Shown in pieces: positions 1-12,460 of a DNA stretch of 64,000 nt. Location: NCBI GenBank assembly GCA_021234155.1, contig JAJEKV010000041.1, forward strand, positions 1,488,447-1,552,446. The letters are read 5' to 3'. The position numbers and the translations under genes were made by a program. How positions within the stretch are numbered: position 1 is the first letter of the stretch; every line of letters begins with the position of its first letter. The notes beneath the pieces were generated by a model, which was not told where the DNA came from, made no database searches, and was given only the letters and a program-made list of their open reading frames with translations. Origin of the DNA: Isoetes taiwanensis. Taxonomy: Eukaryota > Streptophyta > Lycopodiopsida > Isoetales > Isoetaceae.

Positions 1-369
1 ACTAACGTATTTCATAGCTTAGGCGTCATTACTTGTCAACTGATAGTCCATTTTTTGAGCTGCGCCATCACCTTATGGATCATTATGTGTATTTATAGGT
101 TTGTTTTGTTCGTTGGTTGTAACTTGAAAATTGCAGGTTGAGATTGAACATATGTGGAAGTTTCGTAGATTCTTAATTCGATATAAAAGCATTGGGTTAC
201 GAATCCTTAATTTTAGGTAGCACTATTCTTGATGTTATAAATCGAAACTCATACTGGCATCATATCTGGTTTCTATCATTTAGACCTTTGTTTCTATTAG
301 CAAACCTGGCAGGAAGCTTCGTTGAAGAAGTAATAATATTGTAATCATGAAATGGTAGTTTGTCCATCA

Positions 370-528
370 TTATATAGTGCGTAAAAGCGGCGCGGTTATA
401 GTTGCGGGACATTTGGCAATTTAGCTTCTCCCTTATATAGTGTGAGCGGTGCGGTTCGATGGCGGCGATTAACAATGCAAAAGCGGCAGGTTATAGTGGC
501 GAGGTAGTTGACAATTTAGCTTCTCCCA
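370..528. repeat. Three diverged copies of a ~60 bp tandem repeat
   Basis: The phrase TTATATAGTG followed by a CAG-rich stretch and ending in TTTAGCTTCTCCC occurs at about 370, 432 and, partly, 474. The same array is present at about 19918-20080, where the CAG triplets are intact. No coding sense. Confidence 0.6.
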
Positions 529-809
529 GTCTCACTTGCAGTGAGAAGGAACATCTCCTTCATTGTTTTCCTTGGTATAACTATCTCCTTTCTTGGTTAA
601 ATATATAATTCGTTTGGGCATAGAAAGAAAATAATGTTATCATTCCATATTTTGGTGAAACATGCATACACATGTCTGGGCATGCTAAATACATTCCCAA
701 AGTAAAAAACAGGGTCCTGAACTATGCAGACAAATACATTAGGAAGCCCAAAACCTGTTGGTTGTCAGGCCCATCATTTGGGTCAGTTGGCAACACTTGA
801 GCGAGGTAT

Positions 810-1533
810 CTATAGGCTTGATTTGACCAGACAGAGGAGTGATGAATACAAGAGAACAACTAAATTCTTTTGAGAATTTAGTTTGGTTGAAATCATGTCA
901 ACGACATTTTGAACATGCTCAACAATGAGGTGTTCGATATGAAAGTAGTTACGAGGAGGAGAATGGAGCAGCCGATCATACTCTTCTGGCCTGCAACATT
1001 TAAAAAACCAGCAATTGCAATGTTATGAATAAAGATACAAACAATGCACACGTGCATATTTCAGTTACCACTCTTCTACATGTAAGTCTAGGTTCAAGTA
1101 TAGTGCAGCATCTGAGAAACTTTTAGTTTAGTCATAATCTATCAAGCCGATACCAAACATGAGGGAAGACTTACCATTGAAACACAGGCTAGGAGCCATT
1201 AAAAAAAAACAAAATGTCATGTCATGAAAGCAGCTCATGGATGTAGCTTGCATAAGCATTATGAAGCTGTCTTATTGAGCAATCTAAAAAGAAAAATCGT
1301 GAAGAGTAAGCTTTCTTTAAAGGCAATAGCAGAACTGTAGGAAATTAGAAAGAATTTTACTTGCAACAAAGCTTGTTTGACCTACACAAAGCTTATTTGA
1401 CCTTCACAAAATGCCATGTTCATTATGCTAGAACCACTCATTCTATTTGTTTGCTTTCGCATCCTGTTTGCATCCTGTATGGCTCAGGCAATCGGGCTAT
1501 TGCATCTAGCTTTCTATCCCGCTGTGCAGCAAC
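810..1533 (-). pseudogene. Exon cluster of an unrecognised plant gene (copy A)
   Basis: Three minus-strand pieces look like exons. The first begins at 1533 after a CTAG acceptor and reads VAAQRDRKLDAIARLPEPYR; its 3' end is unclear because no GT is visible. The second is a 14 nt microexon at 1175-1188, between CCTAG and a consensus GTAAGT donor. The third begins at 990 after a TTGCAG acceptor, reads PEEYDRLLHSPPRNYFHIEH and stays open to a TAG at 810-812. The microexon joins the third piece in frame, giving VFQWPEEYD across the junction, which is the best evidence that this is real coding sequence. The same exons recur at 20363-21086. I do not recognise the protein. The piece is probably the 3' end of a duplicated host gene, and whether either copy is functional cannot be told. 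Confidence 0.45.
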
Positions 1534-2592
1534 CTAGAAAAGTGTAACATTGGATCATGAACAAATTTGCACCTATTAATCTAGCAAAGCATTAAGACCA
1601 CTGATAAGGGGATAAAGGGTACAAATATATTTCCAAACAACTATAGAAGAAACTAAGAAAAGAGCCTACCAAAGCCTAGAGCAGACTCCCAGCATAGAAA
1701 CATCCTACCAGCAATACCTTTGCTTAGGCTTCATAAATCCATGAATAACATTTAGAGATAGAGCAAGCAACTCCATTGCAAATAAGAACCAACTCAATAA
1801 CATACTTTCTAGCATGCCAGAGCAATAACAAACCTAGGCACATCCAGTAATACAGGCAACATGGTGGGCAGAAACCCCAATTCTGGGTCCACACTTAAAA
1901 ACAACAGTATAAAAAAGACCAGATATTGTTGTTCAGAAAAATCTACATGTGGTTATGTGGAGGTGTGGTTTATTAAGAGGAAGATGGAGTTTTTTTTTAG
2001 TAGTTATTGTGACGTCCCCTACTCGTATACAATGCCCGCACCGTATACAAACAGGAGTTCATCCCCCGCACCAGCTCCACACTGATACAGGGCCCTCCAC
2101 ATATCACTGTGACCGTCTAGAGTCCACAGTGGGAAGAGTGAAGGGGTCATTTTACCCCGTCTCCCTCAGGGCCTACCTAGCTGCGGAAGCGTAAACATAC
2201 ACGTCAGTAACATAACATCATATATCCACCTCGAAGGGTGGCACATCAACATCTGCATAGACAAAGATCAGCACAATACAAAGGAAGTTCCTACCCAAGG
2301 CTCAGACTCCAGGGGATGACTGACTAGCTTGGGTCTCCAGAGTTCAGTGCAGACAGAATCATGACAATGGATTGGGCTGGCATAAAAATAGAATAGAATA
2401 GAATAGTTTTTTTTATCGTCCACTGAGACCAATCGGCCTATGGGACCCAGAAGGAGCGCAGCAAACTTATTACTGTCCGGGTTAAAAAACCCCCGCCCCG
2501 AAGGGTTTTCGAGGGAAAAACCGTGGCAGTAATAAGAATGCTGTCAAACTGTACAAGTATACATCATCATGAAATAAATGTGTATGTACATG

Positions 2593-3108
2593 TCAAGTGC
2601 GTGCCCGAGGACATAGCTGATCTCGCATGTCCATGACCTCCTGAAGGTATGATCCTAGCATCCGTATGGATGCCGTGCTCAATGTCACATGTAGCGGCTG
2701 GCCAGGCCTGACCAACTCAGCATAGCACGTCCGGATTTGATCATATGCTGGGCAACTTTGAAGGGTATGAGATTCATCCTCAATGACTCCCATTTGGCAG
2801 CATTGACAGAGCCTGTCCTGACGTGGCTCACCAATCCATCTGTCTGTCTCAATTCGAAGATGATGTGCCCCTGTGCGAATGGAGGCAATGAATCTGCGTC
2901 TTTTCATGGGCAAGTGGGTGCGCAGGTAGCATTGTGGGACCCGTTCCAATGTGGGATTTATGTGGCGCCGGTAGTATCTTTGTCTTGACCTGTTCAAGGG
3001 GCCGGCATCCCAAAGCTTGCTGATGAAGCAAGCATCAAGATATTGCCTCAAGCTATGGCGATGCCTCTGTTTGCACATGTATGCACCGTGTGCTCTCGCA
3101 CATTCCAT
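2593..3108 (-). pseudogene. LINE 1 ORF2 C-terminal region with CCHC-like zinc knuckle
   Basis: An open frame of 171 codons holding the end of the LINE ORF2 protein. Near its middle is CQCCQMGVIEDESHTLQSCP, a C-x2-C...H-x4-C pattern that matches the zinc-binding segment found after the reverse transcriptase in many LINEs. The frame closes shortly after, about 185 bp before the 3' tail. The same segment is at 24007-24438, 35880-36392 and 47740-48702. The upstream join to the reverse transcriptase is broken by frameshifts between about 3108 and 3420, some of which may be sequence error. Confidence 0.8.
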
Positions 3109-3420
3109 CTAGCCATCCATTGAGCTCTTTTTTCCCAAAGCAGGCCTTGGCGTTGTGGCCCCATTGCCATGATATAAGCTAGTTTTGGGAGGCGAGCATC
3201 GTCCATGTTGACCACCTTCGAAAAATAGACAATGTGGCAATCAAGGGGCCCTCCGAAGAGGCAAGAATCCTTTCTGCGGTGAGAATTTGATATGGGACCG
3301 TGGACTTCACCCCTAGTGCTCGTACCAAAAGGCTTTACGCTTTTGCTCCAAGTCATTCCAAGTAGCGAGGGATACTCATTGGGCCCCATACTTCAACCCC
3401 ATATAAAAGGACGGGCTCCA

Positions 3421-4948
3421 CTAAGACTTTGAGCAGGTGTGGTGATGGGTCCAATCATACAACTCCGCTCTATGACTATTGTTTTGCATTGCATATAGTG
3501 CTTTCCAGCCCGCCGTAACTCGTAGCCGTATGGATGTGTCCCAGTGCATAGTAGACGGAAACTCCACTCCCAAATATTTGTATGTGGATGCTACTTCCAC
3601 ATTCTGCCCTCGGTAACGGAAGGAGGGGATCCTCGGCTGTCGTGAAGATGATATGAAAACCACCTTAGTCTTGGCCAAGTTGACGCGCATATCAGTCGCT
3701 TGACAAAATGTGTCCAGGGCATCGAGATGTCGTTGCATGTCTGCTGGTGTGTAAGCTAGGAGGTCCACATCATCAGCATATATTAACTGCTTGATGATCT
3801 GGTAGAGAAGGTGAGCCCCGTCGCCCCCATTATCAGCAAGCCAGCTCTCCAATTGATCAATGTAAAGCCCAAACAATGTTGGGGAGAGAGGGCATCCCTG
3901 GCGAACCCCGATACTACTATCAAATGGTTGGCTTGTCGGCTGCAACCGACCCGAGCATCTTTCATAAAGCCTGTACACTGCATTCTGCAAATCTACCGGA
4001 ACCCCCAGCTGTCGCAATCTTGCCCATAGTTTTTCCCGAGGCACAGTGTCAAATGCCTTTGCAAAATCCACGAAGCAACAATATAGATCCTGACGGCGGT
4101 TCCTGCTGTCTTCAACCAGAGCTCGCAATGTGAAGATGTGGTCAATGGTTGAGTGTCGGGGTCTGAATCCTGCCTGGGTGAGGGCCCGTATCTCTCCGTT
4201 ACCCTCGCCGCCCCCGTCAATGGCGCTGCTCAAGAATCCCAGCAAGCAATTTTGCAAACACCGAACTGACCATGATTGTTCGGTAATTGGCTGGGCAGTG
4301 TGGGTCACCTGCCTTATAGATGGGAACAACTCTGCTATTGGTCCCTTTGATCGGGAAGCCTTCTGTAATGCCTTGTTGAACAAGGCGGTCCAAGATCGGT
4401 ATTATGGACGGCCCCGCCCACTTAAGCAATTACGCACGCATGCCATCGGTCGGGGCTTTCCCATTGGCAAGACATTTGTAAGCCTTGTTCCACGCCTCGA
4501 ATGCGGATTTCCAGCACCGGGCCTTCTTGCGGGGGTAATGCCGCATGTGCACCCCGAGGGTCGATAGTCTGTTGCAAGTATTGCCTCCATCGCCGGGAGT
4601 GATGTTCCCTCGTGGGTCGCATCGGCTTTCTAAGAACCCTTCGCCGTAAGGTCCGGGGGTGACGTTCCGGGAGATAAAACATTTCCCTTTGATGTGCCGC
4701 AATGTACACGGCTTTCTTAGCTTTAAGGAAGGCGCTGCATTGTCGGACCGCATGTGGGCGTAAAGCGGTCGTGACTTGGCGAGCCAGCGTTTGTGTTCCT
4801 TGCACTCTGCATCAAACCATTGATTACGTGGGAAGGTTGTGTTCCTGGAGGTCCGTCGCGGGCGGCTTATCCCAAAGCATCTCTCTGCCGCAGTCCTAAG
4901 CACATCGGTCGGTAGGCCATGCATTTGCTCTAGTGTAGGATATTGCAA
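3421..4948 (-). pseudogene. LINE 1 reverse transcriptase domain
   Basis: Encodes the polymerase that copies LINE RNA at the target site. The longest frame (3421-4383, 320 codons) carries the usual blocks in order: GFRPRHSTIDHIFTLR, the palm motif CFVDFAKAFDTVPREKLW with its first catalytic Asp, GVRQGCPLSPTLFGLYIDQL, and the active site LIYADDVDLLAY, followed by the thumb. Upstream frames to 4948 give the fingers, including ADGTFPRNQW-like and LLKWAGPSIIP segments, but are split by frame changes near 4217-4430. The YADD centre is intact here, unlike copy 2, which reads YLDD. The split means the copy is probably dead, with the caveat that base errors at CAG/CTG are common in this sequence. Confidence 0.88.
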
Positions 4949-5067
4949 AATTTCTGCGGGTCATCTATAAGCATCCGGGCATAAGCCCCCGCATGTTCAT
5001 AATCAATCGCGGTGAGGCATGTGAGGAGTCGCGGGCACGGGGGTTCGCACAACCCGCCAAGCCAACT

Positions 5068-5494
5068 TCAAGTAAAGTGGTAAGTGGTGCGAGTCGATCT
5101 CTTCATCCCTATTAGTTGTTCCCACACGGAAGTGCTTGGCGACATGCATATCTGCCTTTCGGGCACAAACACATAGTCCACCACACTAGATCCTCCCCTG
5201 GTTTTCCCGTCTACAAGTGCTCTTGCGGGTGGGCGGCCCACCGCATGCCGATCCATTGCAGATTACGAGTCAAAGATACCCACGAGCAAAAGCAATTGTC
5301 TACCATAGCGTGTGACCTGATTGTCATCGATGTCCAGGGTGGCCAAAAGCCGCTTCTGCAGGACGCGGCTGCAATATATCATCGATCAAGGGATCAAATC
5401 TCATGGGTTGTTCTACCCCTGCGGCGCATTGAAGTCTCCAAGGAGTATGACACGCCCAACCTGCTTATCTTCAGTATGTCATCATATAGATCGA
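5068..5494 (-). pseudogene. LINE 1 endonuclease fragment
   Basis: The last third of an apurinic-type (EEP) endonuclease. GGSSVVDYVFVPE at about 5150-5200 matches the VDY/VEY block before the catalytic Asp-His pair, and on the + strand 5481-5490 matches the region that encodes the EN segment YVDLYDD in copy 4. The N-terminal catalytic blocks are absent because the element is 5'-truncated at 5494, where LTR sequence resumes. Confidence 0.7.
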
Positions 5495-6592
5495 CTTAGG
5501 GTTGTCCACTCCATCCGCCCCTCCTGTGCACTTTTGCGAGTAGGTTGAAAAGTGTTGGGACTTTGTAGCCACGGGTGCATAGCCAAAGGGGCTATTCACG
5601 GGTTACATCTCCCAGTCCCGATGGGGCAGGTAGGGATTACTCCCTCGAGAGATCTACATCTTGACCCAAAGGTGACTAGAGGGCCACTGCCCTTATCCGA
5701 CTTAACCCACTGGAAGGTGAACACCACCCCACGGGTGTCGAGCCCATGCCTTACCCCACACTCGGTGACAAGCCATTAGACCTAGTCACTCGATCCCCGG
5801 TAGACTTTACACCGTAGGGTCGGTCAAGGGTCGAACACGAACCTCATTCTAAGCCGGTCGGCCCCTTCACCCACAACGGGTGGGCTCCTCGCACTGGGCG
5901 AAATCTAGTAATGCACTAAGAGGGACTAGCTAGGAGCATCATCTACTAAGCTTTAAGTCTCTACCCCCCTTCCCAATACAATGAGTCCACAGAATACATC
6001 CGTCCATCATATCAACATAAGTAATAAGAACTAATCTAATTCATAGAGTTAGGTTCTTTAGTTAGAGTCAATCTCAGGATCTGCTTGGCTACTAAGGATG
6101 ATTTAATAGGCTAAACCTACTGGTTCGAAGGCTGGAATAAGGTTTAGGCTATTCAATCGACCAAATACCTGATCCCTGGTTCACTCCTCTCGATCCGAAG
6201 GCGTCCATGTCTCTGTTCTGCTTCGGGATGCGGTCGGAAGGATGATCTGACAAGCTGGGGCGCACGGGCAGATCGTGGGAGTTGGAATTGACTCCTCAGG
6301 CGCGCGAATCGGAGCTCGGAAGGTCTGTGGGCGAAAAAGGGAAGTTAGGGTTTGGTGCCTTATGTAGGCTATCAGTTAGGTTTAGGGTTTCCATGACCCT
6401 TGGTCTACCTTTAATGGGTTAAAGGTCTAAAAGTGCGCACATTGCTAAGTGTGCGCACCATTGCAAGTTGCCCCCTAGGGCGCCCTTGCTTGGGTACACG
6501 TCGGCGTACACGTCGATTGGGACGGCGGTAATGCGGCGTGGCCAAGCGATGCGATACGCCGGGACCCAGGGTATCGTGGCCGGAACGCCACA

Positions 6593-6605
6593 TTCTCCCC
6601 ACCTT
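6593..6605 (-). other. Polypurine tract of the LTR retrotransposon
   Basis: On the minus strand AAGGTGGGGAGAA lies immediately before the TG start of the 3' LTR. This is the place and composition of a plus-strand primer, and it fixes the orientation of the element. A second similar purine run occurs on the minus strand at about 6638-6652. Confidence 0.8.
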
Positions 6606-9300
6606 GAAATGATGTCGTCTCAGCGGCATCGTGGGTCTCCCCACCTTGGAATCTTCCTAACCTGCAATCAACCTGATGCATACGATATACTACTATAATA
6701 CTTACACATTTATTAAGATTACCTTAAGGTAATATTTTTAAATCATTATTACGCCATTACATTATCACTAACTTGTCAAATCGTAACTTCTATTAAAACA
6801 AGGTACTTATTAGTCTCCGTTATCACAACATTTAGTTTATCACAATTTAACACTTTCATATACAATTATTATTTAAGGTACTCTTCATTCCTTGCAACAC
6901 ATTCCAACAAGATTTGTGTTGCAAGTCTTCGCACCTTAAAATCCTGCATTAATTTTACAATATCTATAATTACATACTTACTATCTTAATTATTAGAATT
7001 ACTCTAAGGTACTGTACTATTTCATTATCCAATTAACTTATGACTTCATAACTTAATCCACGCAAGGTAATTATTAACCTTACTTAATACAACATTTAAG
7101 TCCATCAAAGTTTATCAATTTCATACAAAATTTACACTTTTAAGGTACTCTTCATCCCTTGCAACACATTATAACAAAATTTGTGTTGCAAGTCTTCGTA
7201 GCTCCTTGCCCTCCGGAGCGCTCTATTGGCCCGCAGGTCAACACTACGTTAGTACCATTTTTATTATTAATAAAGTTTTGGTTATATGGTGACCACCCCA
7301 CCTATCTACATGAATGCATGGCTAATCTTTCGGCGTAGGAAGAGGATGATTCTTCCATCGTGGCCGAGGAGACAGCGCCTATCATGCCTATATGGCGCTC
7401 ATGCCTACACCTTTAGTTGCCCAGCGTGGAGGATAGGTCCTTCCCGTATATGGGGCGTGAAGGCCAGATTCCTCCTATCAAAGCATATATGGGGCTAGAG
7501 GTGCTTTTCCTATTAATGCATTCCTCAATGACCTCCTTTCTCTCGAGGTCGTCTACTTCCGTGGGACAGAAGTAGACTTTGCAAGCGGCACCGCGGTCAT
7601 GCCTACATTGACATTACACCACGTCCTAGAGATCACCGCAATGGTCTCATCATCGGTAACAACGCATGCAACCCTTACCTCATAGGTTGCATGCGTAGAT
7701 TATACTTAACTAGGCAAGCTATAAATCTACACAAATCGACATGCCTGAGCCGATTTTTGCTGGCTCCTTTAATGCATGTGATTTACATAATTACCCTAAG
7801 GTAATATTTATGAATTAACATTATTATAGTATCGGATACATTACTTTCGATAGTAGAATTATATTTACTCTAAGCTTTACAATATTTAACGGCTTTTAGA
7901 TCGCAATTATTTAAACAATAACCCCGATTTAGACCTATTGTTACATAGACAAGGTTTTTAATTACCATACACAAGAATTAGGTGTGCTTCTTATTCTCTT
8001 CCTTGGGTCCTACATTACCCTTGGAAGTATATCCCTAAGATGCACTTAAATATATCTGAATTCTATTTTCTATTTATATTTATAAGGACCCGAGGTCATA
8101 ACGCTATCCTTGGAAGGAATTGCATCCTTGCGAAGGATTAATTAACATGCTACCTCACATTATCGTTGTTATTTAACTTATTTCCCTATGATACATATAC
8201 GTACGGCAATTCTATGCAGTTATTATGATCTATATTTAACTTATCAATAAGACACATTAAAGCTTATAATACATGTGCACACCTTACCTAAGGCTAGAAC
8301 GCATCCACCCATTGAGCCGGCGTCGAGTAATTTGGAGATGACTTGGTCGTTGCATTGCTCCCATACTTTTGCTCCACTTCATTGGTGTAGTTAGCTGCCA
8401 CGTCGGTCTCGCACGTTGAAGGCCTCCTGAGCACCACGGTATCTATCTATCTTACGCTCTATTCGCTTCGGTCCTTGCCGGAGTGAACTCTATTCGACGG
8501 ATCGGTCAATTCGATGCAAGAATTGTTCAATCATAAGATTGAGCCCTCCCACTTTCTTCGGAAAGAAGATGGTCCTGCACCCCTTCAATGACGTTGTACA
8601 CAACGTCATATCTATTCTCTCCCCTTAAGAGGTTATATGCTTCTTACTTAGCACATTAATTTACTAGCCTTAGCTACATATATAACCATCTAAGATGGAT
8701 GCACATATTATGTTATCATTTATTTCAATATAGTTATGGGTTACCTACTTAGTTAGAACGATTCTAAACCACAAGGTTTTGTCATCATGACAATTCCTTT
8801 TGTCTCAAAAGACTATTTGATTACTATAATTCTTATTTTAGATGTACCTTACATGTATTATTCTTTTATATTCTAGAGATTCCCCCTTTCTTAGTTATTT
8901 AAATTCTTGGAATATTCCTACCAATCAAATTGATGTCATCGTAACAAGTTGGCCGGACTTGTTAGATTACTTCTTTTCTTTCGGTTGGATTATTCTTCTG
9001 GAGGTACTAGATTTATACATGGTCAACAATTATCCTAGTAATGATTCCTTCTTAGCGAGGTGATCAATCTCACCAAGTGGTTTCAATATGTTGGATGTCT
9101 GTTAACAATCGTGTATAGTTTTAGTTACTCCTATGCGTTTCCTTCCCAATACTTGACGCTTAGCTCAATATTGGGGCAATCCTTTCGGCGAGAATATCTA
9201 ACAATGCCTTCTAATCCCAATATGGATGTTACCATCCCTACATTTAACCTACTAGGCCCCATGGCCTTAGATGCTTGAGCTTGCTAGAAGCTCATCCACT
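6606..9300 (-). other. AT-rich, mostly non-coding part of the retrotransposon interior
   Basis: Long AT-rich stretches contain repeated phrases such as ACCTTAAGGTAATATT and CAAGTCTTCG around 6700-8300. Two short islands read as protein on the minus strand: about 7290-7600 (with EVIEECINRKSTSSPIY) and about 8290-8640 (with NEVEQKYGSNATTKSS before a stop). Neither is recognised. No RNA gene or other mobile element is visible. Confidence 0.4.
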
Positions 9301-12300
9301 CGTTACCGCTTGAAATAGCAAGGTAACGTTCTTCGAGAAATTTCGATACTTCAGTCTCCTTGACGGTGGATCCTCTTTGATGTAGAGGTTGACTTTGTTC
9401 GTTAGAAGCCTCTCATTGCTGGTGGCTTGCTGATGTAGTTGATCACTTGAAATCTTCCATGCCGCTTTTCAAAAGCCTGAAGGTGGCGCCGTTGAAAAAG
9501 ATCTTTCATCTTGAACTCTTTGTCTTGGCAGCTAAAGGACGACTTTGTATCCGATATTCTTTCTTCGACTCCATCGATGTCTCATACGTCGAGTCCTCTT
9601 GTTGCCCGAAGAGTGTTAAGGATGTTGATTGCTTCACCCCTGCAATTGCCTGACATCTCTTCCTTTGATCTGTTACGCATATAGCTCACATAATTACAAT
9701 TACTACTAGAGCTATTAGGTCCCCCTTGTGCCTCCCTTCGAGTTGCACACCTACTCCTTGGCAATGTCATCAGTGTTCCTCCCGGTGCAATGGTGTTGAC
9801 GATATATATCCTCCTATTTGTACGTCAGCTCGTACTCCGGGGTAACTTGTTGATATACTTGGGCCCTCTGGTGTTTGTCGGCTATGGCACAACGCGCTTT
9901 GCATCACATTCTAACTAAAGGCGTGCTGGTCGTTGATGCTTCGACATTTGGTCCGCTTCGATCACGTTTCGGCGGTAATTGTTCCCCCTTCATGATACTT
10001 GGAGCTATTTGAAGGCGTCTCTTGAGAGGCGCGATTCCTTTGGCTATACTCTTAAGGTTGTTGTTCTCTTCTGCAGTTGTTCTTTGAATCGTCCATCCTT
10101 GGGTTCACCAAGTTGCATGCAAGTCCGCGTGCAAGTCATCGGCTCGCCTCGCCTAGTTGCTTCTCCATCGAGCTGCCAAACTTCCTTGTTTGATCCCCTC
10201 GATCACATGGCTTGGACGTTGTTACGTTCCACAGTGCTATGCCGTGTTCTTGTCTTGAGGTACCTTCCGGTGGCTTGGATTGTGCTCGTCAGTTTTGATC
10301 CTCCTGTTGCCTTTAGGGAGCTCGTGGAAGAAGTCGGTTGCTAGCACTTCTCCGGCTTTCAGTTTTTGACCTTTGTCCCTCTATGCATGTCGGTCTCTCT
10401 GTCAAGTAAAGCATCGTGGCTCTCCTCCCTACTGGCTATATTGTCGGGATGATGGATCCTTATATCTGCGCAGCTTGACCCTTGAGTTGAAGAAGTACCT
10501 GCCTTAGATATACTCTTGTCGTTGAATAGCATGGCTATTATCTTGAACTCTCTTTTTGCCGAAGGTGCTTCAGTTGCTATCCTTGTCGTTAAGGTGTCGA
10601 ATGCTTCTACCTTGGGCATTTGATGTGCCCATGTCGGAGATATGATCGGCTTCTTCTCTTATAATTACTGGTAGGAGTACCTGACGAAGCCATCACCTAG
10701 TTGTTGAAGACATATCTCCTCGTCGCAGTGCCTTTCGTAAGTGCATGTCCATCTAATACACGTGTCATAGGGCATCACCCTATATTACCACAAGGTGGAA
10801 TTATGGTCGTCGAGATGTTGCCTTCTTAGTTGGCTCGTTGATGTCGGGGCGTTCCTCCTTCTATTGTTGAGGCCACTCGTGTCATAAGTTCGTCAAGTGT
10901 TGCCGCTGCCACAAGAGATAGTGTTGCGCCCTGACGATGTCCTGGTGCCGCGTTGATGATCTTGACATGACGGGTGTTGCCTCTTATCCTGACATTGAGC
11001 TGGACGAGCGGTCTTCTACTTGAGGGCACTTCCCGAAGTGTTTGGAGTCGAAGGTTTGCTTGGGCTCTGGTCGTTTCTCCTTCGTACTTGCTCTTCCATT
11101 TGATCTTGGGCTATAGTTGTGCTTCCTTGCTTCCTTATTTGGTAGTCGAAGTGAAGGAGCTTCCTGATCTAAGCGCTAAATCCGTAAATCATGACTTTAA
11201 ACTCATGTTTCTCCACTATATCTGTGAGCACCCGAGATATACAATAGACATATACGCATTTACATTGGGATTTTAATTCATCCACTTTTTCAAAACAACT
11301 ACGAAGATCTACTTAAATGTTTATACTCCTTTAGGGTTTCCCCTCCTCCTATCGCGTTTGATCCTTTGGTTTTGCTGCATCTTCTTCGTTCTGGTTGACT
11401 CCAGGATTCCTTTGAGATGCTGCTACTATTGTTGAGCTTCATGTCTGATCCGAGCTCGTCACGCCAGTTGCGAAGAGTGTTCGTCGATGTGATCCCTTGA
11501 GAAAGATGCTCCTCCTTAATGTGTATGTCCGTCGTAAGGAATGCGGTGACCGCTCAACGTCCCTACATGCAGTGTGTCATTGCAAGGTTGCCGTTGTGCG
11601 GCGCCGTTGATCGCTTGAGTAGGATCACCTGGCTGTTGCAGTCGGGCATTCTTGAATATCTTCAAAGCTCTGAGATCGCGGTCGGTAGGCAGGCATTGTC
11701 ATTCCTCTGCAGGTTGAATTTCTGAGTGCGGCTCCTGTTGCTTGGGCTTTGCTTCATTCTGAGGTGGCTCTCATGTGCCTGGAAGTGTGGTCATCTCCAT
11801 TTCCCCTACCATGGCTCCTTCTAGTCGCCTTTGCTTGATTTGTATCTGCTGGCTAGGTCATCTCCTCCGTTCCTTGGGTCCTATCCATTCGAGTCTCTCA
11901 CTCCTTGGCTGACGTTTCATGACATTCGCTTGAGCTGCTGGGCTGCAAGGTCGTGGTGATCTTCCCTCTCTTGGGTCTGCCTTTTCGGTCTCCTCTCCTT
12001 ATCTATCTGTACATCGGCTGGGACCTTGATGTCTTCAAGGAGTTGCGCCTCTAGCTCTTCTGTGGCTCTGGCCATGTACTTCGAAAGCAACGCTCGTATA
12101 TCCTAGAGTCTAAGGGTCTACTTGAAGGGCTCTCCTACAACATTTTGGGCTCTATAAGCAAACAAGATGGCTTGAGCAGCATTACTAGAGACATATCTAT
12201 ATTCTACAAGTCTATGGACATTAGGACGTGTGGTATGGCATGACATGAGGGTTGTTTTGCAAGACCTCCATGATGTTTGAGGCATACTCTAAGGTCCTAG

Positions 12301-12460
12301 CAAAGTTGGTTTGGGGGAGTCCAATCTCTACACAAGGAGTGACTTGGGTAGCTCTAGCTCCTTTCGAGGTACCCTGGCAATAGGGAGTGTCAATGTGGCG
12401 GCTATATAAGTCAAACTCTATTAGAAGGACACAGAATTAGGTCAAGGTTTATGCCTTTGG
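9300..12460 (-). pseudogene. Broken, gag-like coding region
   Basis: Several minus-strand segments read as protein but are interrupted by stops and frame changes. Between about 12020 and 12215 are EYRYVSSNAAQAILFAYRAQ and KYMARATEELEAQLLEDIK, followed by a charged, Arg/Glu-rich stretch. Shorter open pieces lie at 10826-11029 and 10359-10619. The position downstream of the primer site and the helical, charged composition suit a gag polyprotein, but I see no CCHC zinc knuckle and cannot confirm the family. No intact frame exceeds about 90 codons on this strand. Confidence 0.35.

Larger units (their letters stand above)
1..2007. repeat. Copy A of a duplicated segment upstream of an LTR insertion
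   Basis: This stretch matches 19552-21385 almost base for base, apart from a deletion of about 175 bp in the second copy (bases 1560-1735 here are missing there, between short TCAT matches). Both copies run straight into the same LTR at the same base, so the LTR was present before the duplication. Most of the segment reads like intron or intergenic sequence; exon-like parts are listed separately. Differences between the copies concentrate at CAG: for example around 379-500 this copy reads CGG where the other reads CAG. Confidence 0.85.
2385..5494 (-). mobile_element. 5'-truncated non-LTR retrotransposon (LINE copy 1)
   Basis: A minus-strand LINE with a pentanucleotide 3' tail, seen on the plus strand as repeated GAATA at 2385-2406. 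Reading from the tail it holds the C-terminal zinc-binding region, the reverse transcriptase and the last part of the endonuclease, then stops at about 5494 inside the endonuclease. ORF1 and the 5' region are missing. It sits inside an LTR; compared with the solo LTR the insertion has lost about 8-9 target bases (21765-21772 there) and has no visible target duplication. Three relatives lie at 23708, 35679 and 47540. Confidence 0.9.
2008..6592 (-). mobile_element. 3' LTR of a minus-strand retrotransposon, split by a nested LINE
   Basis: On the plus strand the LTR opens with TGTGACGTCCC and closes with GGAACGCCACA, so it has TG...CA ends. Without the nested LINE (2385-5494) it is about 1.48 kb. 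Three relatives are in the window: 14470-14524 (stump), 21386-22885 (solo) and 61420-61963 plus 62584-63527 (broken by inversion). The polypurine tract lies just outside the 6592 end, so on the minus strand this is the 3' LTR. Both ends carry GTATAC-containing inverted arms. A telo-box-like TTTAGGGTTT lies at 6381-6390, in the likely U3 region; a promoter role is a guess. Confidence 0.88.

Noticed and set aside
6374-6390. TTTAGGG motifs in the LTRs as interstitial telomere sequence
   Set aside because: Only one or two units occur per LTR. This is at most a telo-box-like element, not a telomere tract.
9979-10344. 121-codon plus-strand frame rich in Val, Leu, Ser and Cys
   Set aside because: It runs against the direction of the retrotransposon, has no recognisable domain and overlaps gag-like minus-strand segments.
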